This document shows positions 4,866 through 12,792 of a stretch of DNA of 64,000 bases, one piece after another. Origin of the DNA: Bradyrhizobium paxllaeri (GTDB taxonomy: Bacteria > Pseudomonadota > Alphaproteobacteria > Rhizobiales > Xanthobacteraceae); the NCBI RefSeq assembly GCF_001693515.2, contig NZ_CP042968.1, positions 2,914,001 to 2,978,000 on the forward strand, in the 5' to 3' direction. The notes beneath the pieces were generated by a model. That model was not told the DNA's origin, did no database searches, and saw only the letters and a list, made by a program, of their open reading frames with translations. The translations under genes were made by a program, and so were the position numbers. Positions within the stretch are counted from its first letter, which is position 1. Each line of letters starts with the position of its first letter.

Positions 4866-5485
4866 TCCTCCGTCAGATGGGCGATCCGATCCTTGACATA
4901 TCGTTCCATGAGATCGGGCGCAGAAGCCCCGAACATCCGGATGCGGCCGGTGTGCAGCAGAAGCAGCAGTCCGGTGGCATGTGCGAAGCAGTCGACCATG
5001 AGGAGATTGGCCTTCTGCCGCGAAGCGCCGAGCTCAACGGCTGCGTTGGCGACCGGACGCAGCGCGGCCTCAAGAGCGGCGTTCAACGTCTCGTCGCGTT
5101 CGTGTCCGAGACCCGCCGGCTTCATGCCGCCGCGAAACAGGTAGAAGCCGAGATCCAGGTCGCGCGGATTATCCGCGTAGAACCAGAAGAACGACATGGC
5201 GGCCGCCTTCAGCCGCTGCGCCGGCGACTTCGCCTGCGTGACCGCCTGGTCGACCGTAGCTCCTAGGGAGGCGAGGGAGGACTTCAGCACCTCGGCGTAG
5301 ATCGCCTCCTTGGATTCGAAGTGGAAATAGAGCGCGGCGGGCGTGTAACCGGCGCGCAAGGCGATAGCCCGGAGGCTCGCGCCCTCCAGGCCTTCTTCTG
5401 CGAAGATCTGCTTCGCGGCGTCGAGAATGAGTTCCCGTTTGTGTCCGCTGACCGCTTCGCGCCGGTTTTGCCGCTTTTCGACCAT
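4862..5485 (-). CDS. TetR/AcrR family transcriptional regulator
   Basis: 207 aa. The N-terminal DNA-binding region is clear: KRELILDAAKQIFAEEGLEG, then SLRAIALRAGYTPAALYFHF and SKEAIYAEVL (residues 16-68). The C-terminal ligand domain is generic. It is divergent from the flavoprotein gene at 5575 across a 90-bp region full of inverted repeats, the usual arrangement for a repressor controlling both directions. The downstream hydrolase overlaps by 4 bp. Confidence 0.9.
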   Translation of the reverse strand: MVEKRQNRREAVSGHKRELILDAAKQIFAEEGLEGASLRAIALRAGYTPAALYFHFESKEAIYAEVLKSSLASLGATVDQAVTQAKSPAQRLKAAAMSFFWFYADNPRDLDLGFYLFRGGMKPAGLGHERDETLNAALEAALRPVANAAVELGASRQKANLLMVDCFAHATGLLLLLHTGRIRMFGASAPDLMERYVKDRIAHLTEE

Positions 5486-5517
5486 CTGCCCCTTCGGATT
5501 CCATCTTGACTAAATCC

Positions 5518-5558
5518 TAACGGTGTTAAATATTCTAACATCGTTCAAATATTCGAAC
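5518..5558. promoter_or_regulatory. candidate TetR operators
   Basis: Three overlapping symmetric elements in the divergent tetR/5575 gap: TAAC-GGT-GTTA (5518-5528, perfect), GTTA-N7-TAAC (5525-5539) and GTTC-N8-GAAC (5543-5558). Assignment to the adjacent TetR is by position. Confidence 0.55.
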
Positions 5559-5574
5559 AAGAGGGAGTTACGCC

Positions 5575-7125
5575 ATGCTGATGTCGGGTGCCGACTACCG
5601 GGAATCCCTCCGTGTCTACAAGCCGCGGGTCTTCGTGAATGGAAACGCCGTGGAAAGCGTCGCCGACGAGCCACTGCTCGCGCCCGGCGTCGCCGGCGTC
5701 GGCGTCACCTACGACTTCGCGCTAAGGCAGGAGCACGTGCCGATCATGACGGCGCGACAGGGCATCTCAGGCAAGACCGTGAACCGGATGCTGCACATCA
5801 ACGAGACGTCGCAGGACCTGCTGTTCAAGCTCGAGGCCGTACGCTTGGTCTGCAAGACGGTCGGATGCGCGCAGCGCTACCTGGCCCATGATGCGCTGAA
5901 CGGCATCTTTCAGTCGACCAAGCTGACGGACGACCGTCACGGCACGGACTACAGCCAGCGCTTTCTCGCTTACCTCCACGATGTCCAGGACAGGGACCTC
6001 ACGCTCGGTGTCGCGATGACCGATGCCAAGGGCGACCGCTCGAAGCGGCCCCGCGCGCAGGTCAATCCCGACGTCTACGTTCGCATCAAGGAGCGCCGTC
6101 CGGACGGCATCGTTATTCGTGGCACGAAGGCGATCGTGACCGGCGCGCCCTACATGCACGAATTCCTCGTCATGCCCTGCCGGACCCACAATCCGGAGGA
6201 CAAGGATTTTGCGGTATGCTGCGCCGTCCCGTGCGACGCGCCCGGCGTGACCATCGTCGCCCGTCCGGCCGGGCGCCCCGGCGAGGCCTCCGCCAAGTTC
6301 TCGGCCAAGTACGGCCAGTCGGTCGGTGTCGTGATTTTCGATGACGTCTTCGTTCCGCACGACCGCGTCTTCCTGGCCGGCGAGACCGAGGAGGGCGGTT
6401 TCCTCACGACTTCCTATGCCACGCACCACCGGCATTCCTGCATCGGTGCCCGCGCCGGATTCGGCGATCTCCTGATCGGCGCGGGCGCGCTGATGATCGA
6501 GGCCAACGGGCTCGACGTCGAGCGCCACGCGCATATCCGCGAGGCGATGGTCGAACTCATCACCATCACGGAAGGCTTCTACGCCTGCGGCGTCGCCTCG
6601 TCGGTCTACTGCACGAAGGACCCGGCCGGATCGGTGATGCCCGACGCGGTGTTCTCCAACATCGGCAAGCTGCTGCTTGCCACCAAGATCTACGACATGC
6701 ACCGCGTGGCGCACTACGTTTCCGGCGGTTTGATCGTCGCATTGCCGGGTCCGGAGGAGGACCACAATCCGGAGACCAAGGCATCGCTCGCCGCAGTCAT
6801 GGGCGGCCGGCCGGATATCCCGGCCGACAAGCGCGCCGAGGTCGCCCGCTTCATCGAGGATCTGACGGTTTCGCACGAAGCTGGCTGGTACTCGGTGATC
6901 TCGCTGCACGGCGGCGGCTCGCCGGAAGCGATGAAGCGCGAGATCTGGCGCAATTATCCGGTCATAGAGAAGATCGAGCTGGTCGAAGGCCTTCTCGACC
7001 GCGGCATCCTCGACGAGGGACGCCGGGTCTCGAAGCAGCCCGGTCGCTGCTGCGCAACCGGATGCCAAGTGCCGGAGCCCCCGCAGAAGGCCGAACTGCC
7101 GACGCTCGAAGGCGCTGCCGAATAA
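5575..7125 (+). CDS. 4-HPA 3-hydroxylase / 4-hydroxybutyryl-CoA dehydratase superfamily flavoprotein
   Basis: 516-aa FAD-binding protein of the HpaB/AbfD superfamily. Compared from memory it follows 4-hydroxybutyryl-CoA dehydratase (AbfD) closely: GKTVNRMLHINETSQDL, AMTDAKGDRSKRP, VRIKERRPDGIVIRGTKA, VVIFDDVFVPHDRVF, ATHHRHSCIGARAG and SLHGGGSPEA. Of the four AbfD cluster ligands (three Cys, one His) only the first Cys (VGCAQRYLAHD) and the His (ATHHRHS) seem conserved; the others read Tyr and Ala. It may therefore lack the iron-sulphur cluster and act as a monooxygenase or another lyase. A Cys-rich tail (RCCATGC) ends it. Preceded by an AGGGAG ribosome site and the TetR operator region. No partner flavin reductase is adjacent. 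Confidence 0.75.
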   Translation: MLMSGADYRESLRVYKPRVFVNGNAVESVADEPLLAPGVAGVGVTYDFALRQEHVPIMTARQGISGKTVNRMLHINETSQDLLFKLEAVRLVCKTVGCAQRYLAHDALNGIFQSTKLTDDRHGTDYSQRFLAYLHDVQDRDLTLGVAMTDAKGDRSKRPRAQVNPDVYVRIKERRPDGIVIRGTKAIVTGAPYMHEFLVMPCRTHNPEDKDFAVCCAVPCDAPGVTIVARPAGRPGEASAKFSAKYGQSVGVVIFDDVFVPHDRVFLAGETEEGGFLTTSYATHHRHSCIGARAGFGDLLIGAGALMIEANGLDVERHAHIREAMVELITITEGFYACGVASSVYCTKDPAGSVMPDAVFSNIGKLLLATKIYDMHRVAHYVSGGLIVALPGPEEDHNPETKASLAAVMGGRPDIPADKRAEVARFIEDLTVSHEAGWYSVISLHGGGSPEAMKREIWRNYPVIEKIELVEGLLDRGILDEGRRVSKQPGRCCATGCQVPEPPQKAELPTLEGAAE

Positions 7126-7247
7126 CGTCTCGGCTCTCGCAGCCAGCTTTCACTGACGTCCCGCGAGAGGAGTGAAATCGCGCGCGAGGCCGCCTTGCTC
7201 GACGGCCTGTTTCCTGCCCGCGGCGCCGGGAAAAGGGCCATTCCATA

Positions 7248-7282
7248 AATTACGTAATTGATAATTTATTTCGAAAATAATT
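7248..7282. promoter_or_regulatory. palindromes upstream of the OYE gene
   Basis: AATTACGTAATT (7248-7259) is a perfect 12-bp palindrome. It is followed by an AT-rich dyad centred on TTTCGAAA (7269-7276), the motif repeated before other units of this island. About 100 bp upstream of ATG 7375. Confidence 0.5.
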
Positions 7283-7374
7283 GCAAGCGTCTGATGTCGG
7301 TCGTAGAGTGCGGCACGGTCGAGGCAGGGATTCTGCCTGTTGGCCGGAGCGTGCGGCCTCTCAGGGCAGACATC

Positions 7375-8487
7375 ATGGCAAGAAGCCTGTTCGATCCCGC
7401 GTCGGTGGGCGCTCTGCGGCTCCCCAGCCGCATCGTCATGTCATCGATGTCGCGCGATCGTTCGCCCGGCGGGGCGCCGACGGCTCTCAACGCCACTTAC
7501 TACGCGCAGCGCGCAACGGCCGGACTCGTTGTTACGGAATCAACTGCGATTTCGGCGCGCGGCGTGGGCTGGCCGAACACGCCCGGCATCTATACCGAGG
7601 CCCAGGTCGCGGGCTGGCGGACGGTCACCGATGCCGTGCATCGCGCGGGTGGACGTATCTTCTCTCAGCTCTGGCATTGCGGGCGCAACTCGCATCCGCT
7701 GACGCAACCGGGCGGCGTCCTGCCGGTAGGGCCGTCGGCCATTCTGCCGCCAGGCACCATTCGCACAGCCGAGGGCCGCAAGCCGCTTCTGGTGCCGCAC
7801 GAACTGTCAGCCGCTGAGATCGCCGGCATTGTCGAGGAATATCGCACGGCTGCGCGGAACGCTCTCGCCGCCGGCTTCGACGGCGTACAACTGCACGCGG
7901 GCAACGGCTTCCTGCTCGACCAATTCCTGCGCGACTCGGCCAACCGACGCACCGATGCCTATGGCGGCTCGGAACGAAACCGCTGCCGGTTCCTCATCGA
8001 AGTGGCGAAGGCGGTCTGCGAGATCTGGAGTCCGGAGCGCGTCGGTGTGCGATTCTCACCCACCAATCCGACAATCTATCATTTGCGCGACTCCGATCCG
8101 GCGCGGCTGCTCGCCACCGCGCTTGAGATGTTGAGCGAACTGCGCATCGCTTATGTGGATGTGGTGGAAGGCTCCACCACGGCAGAGCCGGCAACCCACG
8201 ATCTCGACTATCCGGCGCTGCGAGGCAGTTTTAGTGGCGTCTACGTGGCCAACAACGGCTTTACCAGCCGCGCGCAGGCTGAACGGGCGCTCGCGAGCCA
8301 TGCCGATCTGATCTCCTTCGGAAGGCTCTTCATCGCCAATCCCGATCTGCCGCGCCGGCTGAAGATCGGCGCCCGCATGAACCCTCTGAACCAGGACGAA
8401 CTCTATTCGCCCGATCACCGCGGCTACACCGACTACCCGTTCCTTGACCACAACAATGAACAGAACAACGCCACCCCGGCTCAATAG
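7375..8487 (+). CDS. NADH:flavin oxidoreductase, Old Yellow Enzyme family
   Basis: 370 aa from ATG 7375 (MARSLFDPASVGALRLPSRI), preceded by AGGGCAG; a 39-codon upstream extension covers the operator and is rejected. One FMN-binding TIM barrel of NemA/OYE type. Motifs: RIVMSSMSRDRS at the first strand, LWHCGRNSHP (His-Asn pair contacting substrate), GVQLHAGNGFLLDQFLRDS then NRRTDAYGGSERNR, and VANNGFTSRAQAE near the phosphate site. Expected to reduce an activated C=C bond with NAD(P)H in the cytosol. Followed 11 bp later by a Bug binding protein. Confidence 0.9.
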   Translation: MARSLFDPASVGALRLPSRIVMSSMSRDRSPGGAPTALNATYYAQRATAGLVVTESTAISARGVGWPNTPGIYTEAQVAGWRTVTDAVHRAGGRIFSQLWHCGRNSHPLTQPGGVLPVGPSAILPPGTIRTAEGRKPLLVPHELSAAEIAGIVEEYRTAARNALAAGFDGVQLHAGNGFLLDQFLRDSANRRTDAYGGSERNRCRFLIEVAKAVCEIWSPERVGVRFSPTNPTIYHLRDSDPARLLATALEMLSELRIAYVDVVEGSTTAEPATHDLDYPALRGSFSGVYVANNGFTSRAQAERALASHADLISFGRLFIANPDLPRRLKIGARMNPLNQDELYSPDHRGYTDYPFLDHNNEQNNATPAQ

Positions 8488-8498
8488 GAGGAAAACCC

Positions 8499-9482
8499 GT
8501 GAAATCGATTCATCGCGGACACTCGCGTCGCGCCGTTCTTCGTTCGCTTCTTGCGGCTCCCTTGATCCTGAGTGGCGGAAGAAGCCTGGCGAAGGCCGGC
8601 TATCCCGAGCGTCCGATCCGTCTTGTCATGACGCTGCCGGCCGGCACCTCCGCCGATACCATGGCGCGCTTCATTGCCGAGAAACTCCATGCCGAACTGG
8701 GGCAGGCGGTGTGGGTCGACAATCGCCCGGGGGCGAGCTCCAACATCGGCTACCAGGCGGCGGCCACCGCGCCGGCCGATGGTTATACACTGCTCTACGG
8801 TCTCCTCTCGGTGATCCTCAATCCGCACCTCTTCAAGACGTTATCCTTCAAGCCATCGGACTTCACGCCGATCATCCACTTGCTGGACGTGCCCTTCGTG
8901 CTCGTCGTGCGCGCCGACTCGCCTTATCGCACCGTTCAGGAACTCATGCAGGCGGCCAAGGCGAATCCGGACAAGCTCACCTACCCGTCGTACGGCCTCG
9001 GCTCTGCCAATCATGTGGCCATGCTGCAAATGCTTCAGGTCACCGACGCAAAAATGATCCACGTTCCCTACAAGGACGGTGGCCTGAACGATCTCCTGGG
9101 CGGACGCATCGACTGCTCGCTGGACGTGACGGCCACGACCATTCCTCATATTACCTCCGGTGCCTTGCGCCCGCTGGTCGTGTCGACCCGTCAACGTCTC
9201 GAAGAGCTGCCCGACGTCCCGACGTTCGAGGAGGCACGATTGGGCGTGCCGCTCTATTCCTGGAATGGCATCTTTGCCCGTGCCGGTACGCCGCCAGAGG
9301 TGACCAACCGTTTGTCGTCAGCGCTCCAAACGATTGCGAGCCGAGACGACTTCCGGAAGAAGGTGAAGGAGTTCTTGCAGATTCCGCGCGGCGGCACCCC
9401 GGAAGAATTTGTCGCGTTCCTGAAGCAGGACTCCGACAATTGGGGCCGGATCGTCGCCAAAGCCGGCATTCAGATCGAGTGA
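8499..9482 (+). CDS. Bug/TctC-family periplasmic solute-binding protein
   Basis: 327 aa, GTG start after AGGAGG. The N-terminus has a twin-arginine signal (SRRAVLRSLLAAPLI), so Tat export is likely. The mature part has family motifs: YPERPIRLVMTLPAGTSADTMAR, WVDNRPGASSNIGYQAAA and a C-terminal PPEVTNRLSSAL. Such proteins bind carboxylates, often aromatic acids, with or without TctAB membrane partners; none is in the window. It shares a transcript with the upstream OYE gene. Confidence 0.88.
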   Translation: MKSIHRGHSRRAVLRSLLAAPLILSGGRSLAKAGYPERPIRLVMTLPAGTSADTMARFIAEKLHAELGQAVWVDNRPGASSNIGYQAAATAPADGYTLLYGLLSVILNPHLFKTLSFKPSDFTPIIHLLDVPFVLVVRADSPYRTVQELMQAAKANPDKLTYPSYGLGSANHVAMLQMLQVTDAKMIHVPYKDGGLNDLLGGRIDCSLDVTATTIPHITSGALRPLVVSTRQRLEELPDVPTFEEARLGVPLYSWNGIFARAGTPPEVTNRLSSALQTIASRDDFRKKVKEFLQIPRGGTPEEFVAFLKQDSDNWGRIVAKAGIQIE

Positions 9483-9524
9483 CTTGCTCCGGCCGTCGCT
9501 TCAGGATGGGCTGAAAATGTTCGC

Positions 9525-10448
9525 TCAGGCGGCAGTCTCCTTGGCCACTTCGGCAAGCAGGCCGCGCGCCCATTTGTGAAGGCCTGATCTGGCCGTTCTC
9601 GCGCTCCAATACATATCGATGCTGATCGGTACGCGGAACGGCATCGGCGTGATGTGCAGGCGGGTGCCTGACGCGCGCGCGAGCTGATGCGGGATCGAGG
9701 CGATCAGATGGGTGCCGGGAAGGATGCGCTCGAGGCTATCGTGGCTTGGCAGCGTGACCACCGGCTCGAGCACAATTCCCTTCGCCTTCAGGACGTCGAG
9801 ATAGAGCGGTTGCCATTCGCCATTGTGGGTTATGAAGACGTGTTGCGCCTTGCAATAGGCCGAAAGCGTCATCCGGCCGCGCGCGAGCGGATTGCTCCGG
9901 TCCATCACGCAGACATAATGATCGGTGAGGATGTGCCGTCGATAGAAATTCTCGCCAACGATGCCGACCGGGCCGATCACGATGTCGCACTGGTTTTGCT
10001 TGAGATGGAGATTGCCGTGTCCGGCGGCGTCAAGCAGGACGAGCTTCACCTGTGGTGCTGTGGCGCGTAATCGCGCGCTGAACTGTGGGATCAGCGTCTG
10101 GCGTTCATGGTGATTGCAGGAGATCGTAACGGTGCCTTTCGCGACGGCGGGATCGAATTCCGCGAGTGAAGCAAGCCCTTCGATCTCGCCGATCGTCCCG
10201 CGCGCCCACTGCACCAGAGCCGCGCAGCGCTCGGTGGCCGCAACGCCATTGCCCTGGCGGACGAAGAGCGGGTCGTGAAAGGCGCCGCGCAATCGCTCGA
10301 CGGTGTAGCTGATCGTGGACTGGTTGACGTCGAGCCGCTCTGCCGCGGCGGAGAACGATCGCAGGTCGTACACCAGCACGAGGGTGCGCAAGGCCCCGAT
10401 GTCGATCGCATCGAGGGAGGAACTGATCGTCACGGCCACCTCCAGCAT
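9525..10448 (-). CDS. LysR family transcriptional regulator
   Basis: 307 aa. Winged HTH at the N-terminus: IDIGALRTLVLVYDLRSFSA and AAERLDVNQSTISYTVERL (residues 15-60), then a type 2 periplasmic-binding effector domain (VTISCNHHERQTLIPQFSAR onward). Divergent from the P450 gene at 10572 across a 123-bp gap, the usual position of a LysR regulator relative to its target. Convergent with the Bug gene. Inducer unknown. Confidence 0.92.
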   Translation of the reverse strand: MLEVAVTISSSLDAIDIGALRTLVLVYDLRSFSAAAERLDVNQSTISYTVERLRGAFHDPLFVRQGNGVAATERCAALVQWARGTIGEIEGLASLAEFDPAVAKGTVTISCNHHERQTLIPQFSARLRATAPQVKLVLLDAAGHGNLHLKQNQCDIVIGPVGIVGENFYRRHILTDHYVCVMDRSNPLARGRMTLSAYCKAQHVFITHNGEWQPLYLDVLKAKGIVLEPVVTLPSHDSLERILPGTHLIASIPHQLARASGTRLHITPMPFRVPISIDMYWSARTARSGLHKWARGLLAEVAKETAA

Positions 10449-10571
10449 GCTTCCCGGCCGAGCCTAGCACAGGTCATGCAATATTTCGATAAGCTCCATT
10501 CAGCCCATCGAATTGAGCGGTCGTGTCTAGCCCGCTAGCCTTCCTCAAAACAAAATCCGGGGAGGAGACAC
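10449..10571. promoter_or_regulatory. divergent lysR/P450 promoter region
   Basis: 123 bp between two starts. Contains the AT-rich AATATTTCGATAA (10480-10492), compatible with a T-N11-A LysR box, and a GGGGAGGAG ribosome site before ATG 10572. No further element recognised. Confidence 0.35.
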
Positions 10572-11753
10572 ATGGCAAGCGCCGCACCTGTCATCACGGA
10601 CATCTCGTACACGGATCTGCTCGAGGATCCTTATCCGATCTTCAAGCGCGTTCGCGACACGGCCCCGGCCGTCTTCGTCGCAGCTGCAAATCTGACGCTG
10701 GTGACGCGCTTCGACGATATCATGAGCATCGAGCGCGACCCCGCGACCTATTCATCCGACAACCCCGCGTCCCTTGTGAACAAAGTGATGGGGCCGACCT
10801 TCATGCGCAAGGACGGCGCCGCGCATGCCGCAGGCCGCAAGGCGATTGAGCCGTCTTTCCGCCCCGGCACCATCAAGGAGCACTGGGCGCCGAAATTCAC
10901 CGGGATCTGCGAACGGCTGATCGGGTCGCTCCGGGAAGCGGGCGAGGCCGATCTCTTCTCGGCGCTCGCCGCACCAATGGCGTCGCTCAGCCTGATGGAG
11001 ATGATCGGCTTCAAGGCGATGCCGTGGGAAACGCTTGCCGAATGGTCCCAATCGTTGATCGACGGTGCCGGCAATTATTCGCGCGATGCAGAAATCGAGC
11101 GAAAGGCGATGGAGGCTGGCGCCGGCATCGATGCCGCGATCGAGGCGATGCTCGATCACCATCGGGCCAATCCCAATCCCTCGATTTTGTCGTCCATGGT
11201 GCATGCCGACCCGCCGATGCCGATCGAGGAGATGCGCGCGAACATCAAGGTAATCATTGGTGGCGGATTGAACGAACCGCGCGATGCGATCCTCACGCTC
11301 ACCCTCGGCCTGCTCGAAAATCACGCGCAGAAGGAGAGCGTTCTCGCCAAGCCGGAGCTGTGGCCGACCGCATTCGAGGAGGCGATACGCTGGATTTCGC
11401 CGATTGGCATGTACCCGCGCCGCGTCACCCGGCCTGCGGATCTCGCCGGTGTCGCATTGCCGGAAGGCGTTCAGATCGGCCTCTGCGTCGGAGCCGCGAA
11501 TCGGGACGATCGCCGTTTCATCGAACCGGACAGGTTTGACGTCTTCCGGCCCAAGCAATCGCATCTCGCCTTCGGCGCCGGCGCGCATTTCTGCGCGGGC
11601 ACCTGGGTCTCGCGGCAGACCGTCGGCAGGATCGTGGTGCCGATGTTGTTCGAGCGCCTCGCCAATCTTCGGCTTCGCGAGGATGCCCCGCCCGTCATTC
11701 GTGGCTGGGTGTTCCGCGGCCCGGTGTCGCTGCCTGTTCGTTGGGATGCCTGA
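10572..11753 (+). CDS. cytochrome P450 (bacterial class I)
   Basis: 393-aa soluble P450. The haem loop FGAGAHFCAGTWVS (about residues 337-350) holds the proximal Cys. The ExxR site is EEAIRW. In the I-helix, where most P450s have AGxDT, the sequence is IGGGLNEPRD, with no acid-alcohol pair. No membrane segment. A 2Fe-2S ferredoxin gene follows after 10 bp and is the likely electron donor; no ferredoxin reductase is seen. Probably hydroxylates or demethylates an aromatic or terpenoid substrate feeding the island; the substrate cannot be read from sequence. Confidence 0.92.
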   Translation: MASAAPVITDISYTDLLEDPYPIFKRVRDTAPAVFVAAANLTLVTRFDDIMSIERDPATYSSDNPASLVNKVMGPTFMRKDGAAHAAGRKAIEPSFRPGTIKEHWAPKFTGICERLIGSLREAGEADLFSALAAPMASLSLMEMIGFKAMPWETLAEWSQSLIDGAGNYSRDAEIERKAMEAGAGIDAAIEAMLDHHRANPNPSILSSMVHADPPMPIEEMRANIKVIIGGGLNEPRDAILTLTLGLLENHAQKESVLAKPELWPTAFEEAIRWISPIGMYPRRVTRPADLAGVALPEGVQIGLCVGAANRDDRRFIEPDRFDVFRPKQSHLAFGAGAHFCAGTWVSRQTVGRIVVPMLFERLANLRLREDAPPVIRGWVFRGPVSLPVRWDA

Positions 11754-11763
11754 GGGGAGACAA

Positions 11764-12084
11764 ATGCCCACAATCATTTTCGTCGCAGCTGACGGTACGA
11801 CGCACGAGGTCACCGCCGTTGCAGACCAGTCCGTCATGGAGGTGGCCCTTGGTGCCGGTGTGCCCGGCATCGTCGCCGAGTGCAATGGCGCGGCTGCCTG
11901 CGCCACATGTCACTGCTACTTCGATCGCGCCTATGTCGACTGTATCGGCGAAGCCGGCGAACATGAGAATGAGATGCTGGACTTTACGGCATCCGAGCGA
12001 ACGGCCGACAGCCGTCTGAGCTGCCAGGTGCGCATCGTCGCTGCAATGGAAGGCATGACCGTGCGTGTGCCATCCGCTCAGTAG
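11764..12084 (+). CDS. 2Fe-2S ferredoxin, adrenodoxin/putidaredoxin type
   Basis: 106 aa from ATG 11764 (MPTIIFVAADGTTHEV), preceded by GAGGGGAGA. Cluster ligands in CNGAAACATCHCYF (Cys-x5-Cys-x2-Cys) and a fourth Cys in RLSCQVR near residue 88. Ten bases after the P450 and surely its redox partner. Confidence 0.92.
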   Translation: MPTIIFVAADGTTHEVTAVADQSVMEVALGAGVPGIVAECNGAAACATCHCYFDRAYVDCIGEAGEHENEMLDFTASERTADSRLSCQVRIVAAMEGMTVRVPSAQ

Positions 12085-12185
12085 CAGACGTTGCAAGGAA
12101 GCATATGACCGGCCGGACGCCGATGCCCACACGGGCATAGAAAGCAGCCATGGCGATGCGCCACGGCTGCCTGTCGCACTAAAAT

Positions 12186-12728
12186 CTACGCGGCTTTAGC
12201 GCCCATGAGCACGAAGGCGAGGGTTGCGGGGCGGTTGCCCTTGTTGCGCCAGCCGTGCCGCGCACCTTGCTGCACGAAGGTATCGTGCTGCCTGAGGTGA
12301 ACCGTCTCACCATCGTCGAGCTCGAGCCAGATCTCGCCGTCGAGCACGACGCCGTAGTCAACAGTCGGCGTGGTGTGCATGCCGGGATTCTCCAGCTCGA
12401 ACGTCTCGGCGATGCCGGGCGCTGCCGTCACATGCTCGGGTCCGGCCTTCGCCGGATCGAAATCCGGTGACATCATCACGCTATCAGGCGGGAAGGTGAC
12501 GACAAGGAAAGCCGAGCCGCCTGGCGCAGGCAACAGGCTGGCGCCGGCAACGGACATCGGGTCCTTGCCATTCGCCGCCAGCGATGGCGTGCCGGCGGCC
12601 ATCCAGATCGGCGCAGAGACGAATCCCGGCGTGTGCTTGAGAGCCATTTCACGCGGCGAGGTGCCGTCGCTTACCACGACGGATTTTCCTGCGGCGTTCT
12701 TGCCGGTGACGACGCGTCTGAAACTCAT
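12186..12728 (-). CDS. cupin-domain protein
   Basis: 180 aa with a C-terminal cupin barrel: HTTPTVDYGVVLDGEIWLEL (metal-binding motif 1 region) and LRQHDTFVQQGARHGWRNKG (motif 2), residues 110-165. His and Glu in these stretches could bind a metal. The N-terminal 80 residues form a second, degenerate half. Similar proteins accompany aromatic-degradation genes and are often only called cupin 2. Downstream of the alcohol dehydrogenase on the minus strand, 64 bp away, probably one transcript. Confidence 0.8.
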   Translation of the reverse strand: MSFRRVVTGKNAAGKSVVVSDGTSPREMALKHTPGFVSAPIWMAAGTPSLAANGKDPMSVAGASLLPAPGGSAFLVVTFPPDSVMMSPDFDPAKAGPEHVTAAPGIAETFELENPGMHTTPTVDYGVVLDGEIWLELDDGETVHLRQHDTFVQQGARHGWRNKGNRPATLAFVLMGAKAA

Positions 12729-12792
12729 GTTTCCTCTCCTTGAATGTCGTTGTCAGGGCAGGGCAGCCGAGGCGCGGACGGCTGCCGCTTGC

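Noticed and set aside
5767..7068. Long open frame antisense to the HpaB/AbfD-like gene (433 codons)
   Set aside because: Codon-structure shadow of the real plus-strand gene; the translation is low-complexity Asp/Arg/His-rich with no domain.
12152..12173. GCAGCCATGGC/GCCACGGCTGC hairpin between the ferredoxin and cupin genes
   Set aside because: No T-tract on either strand; not convincing as a terminator.
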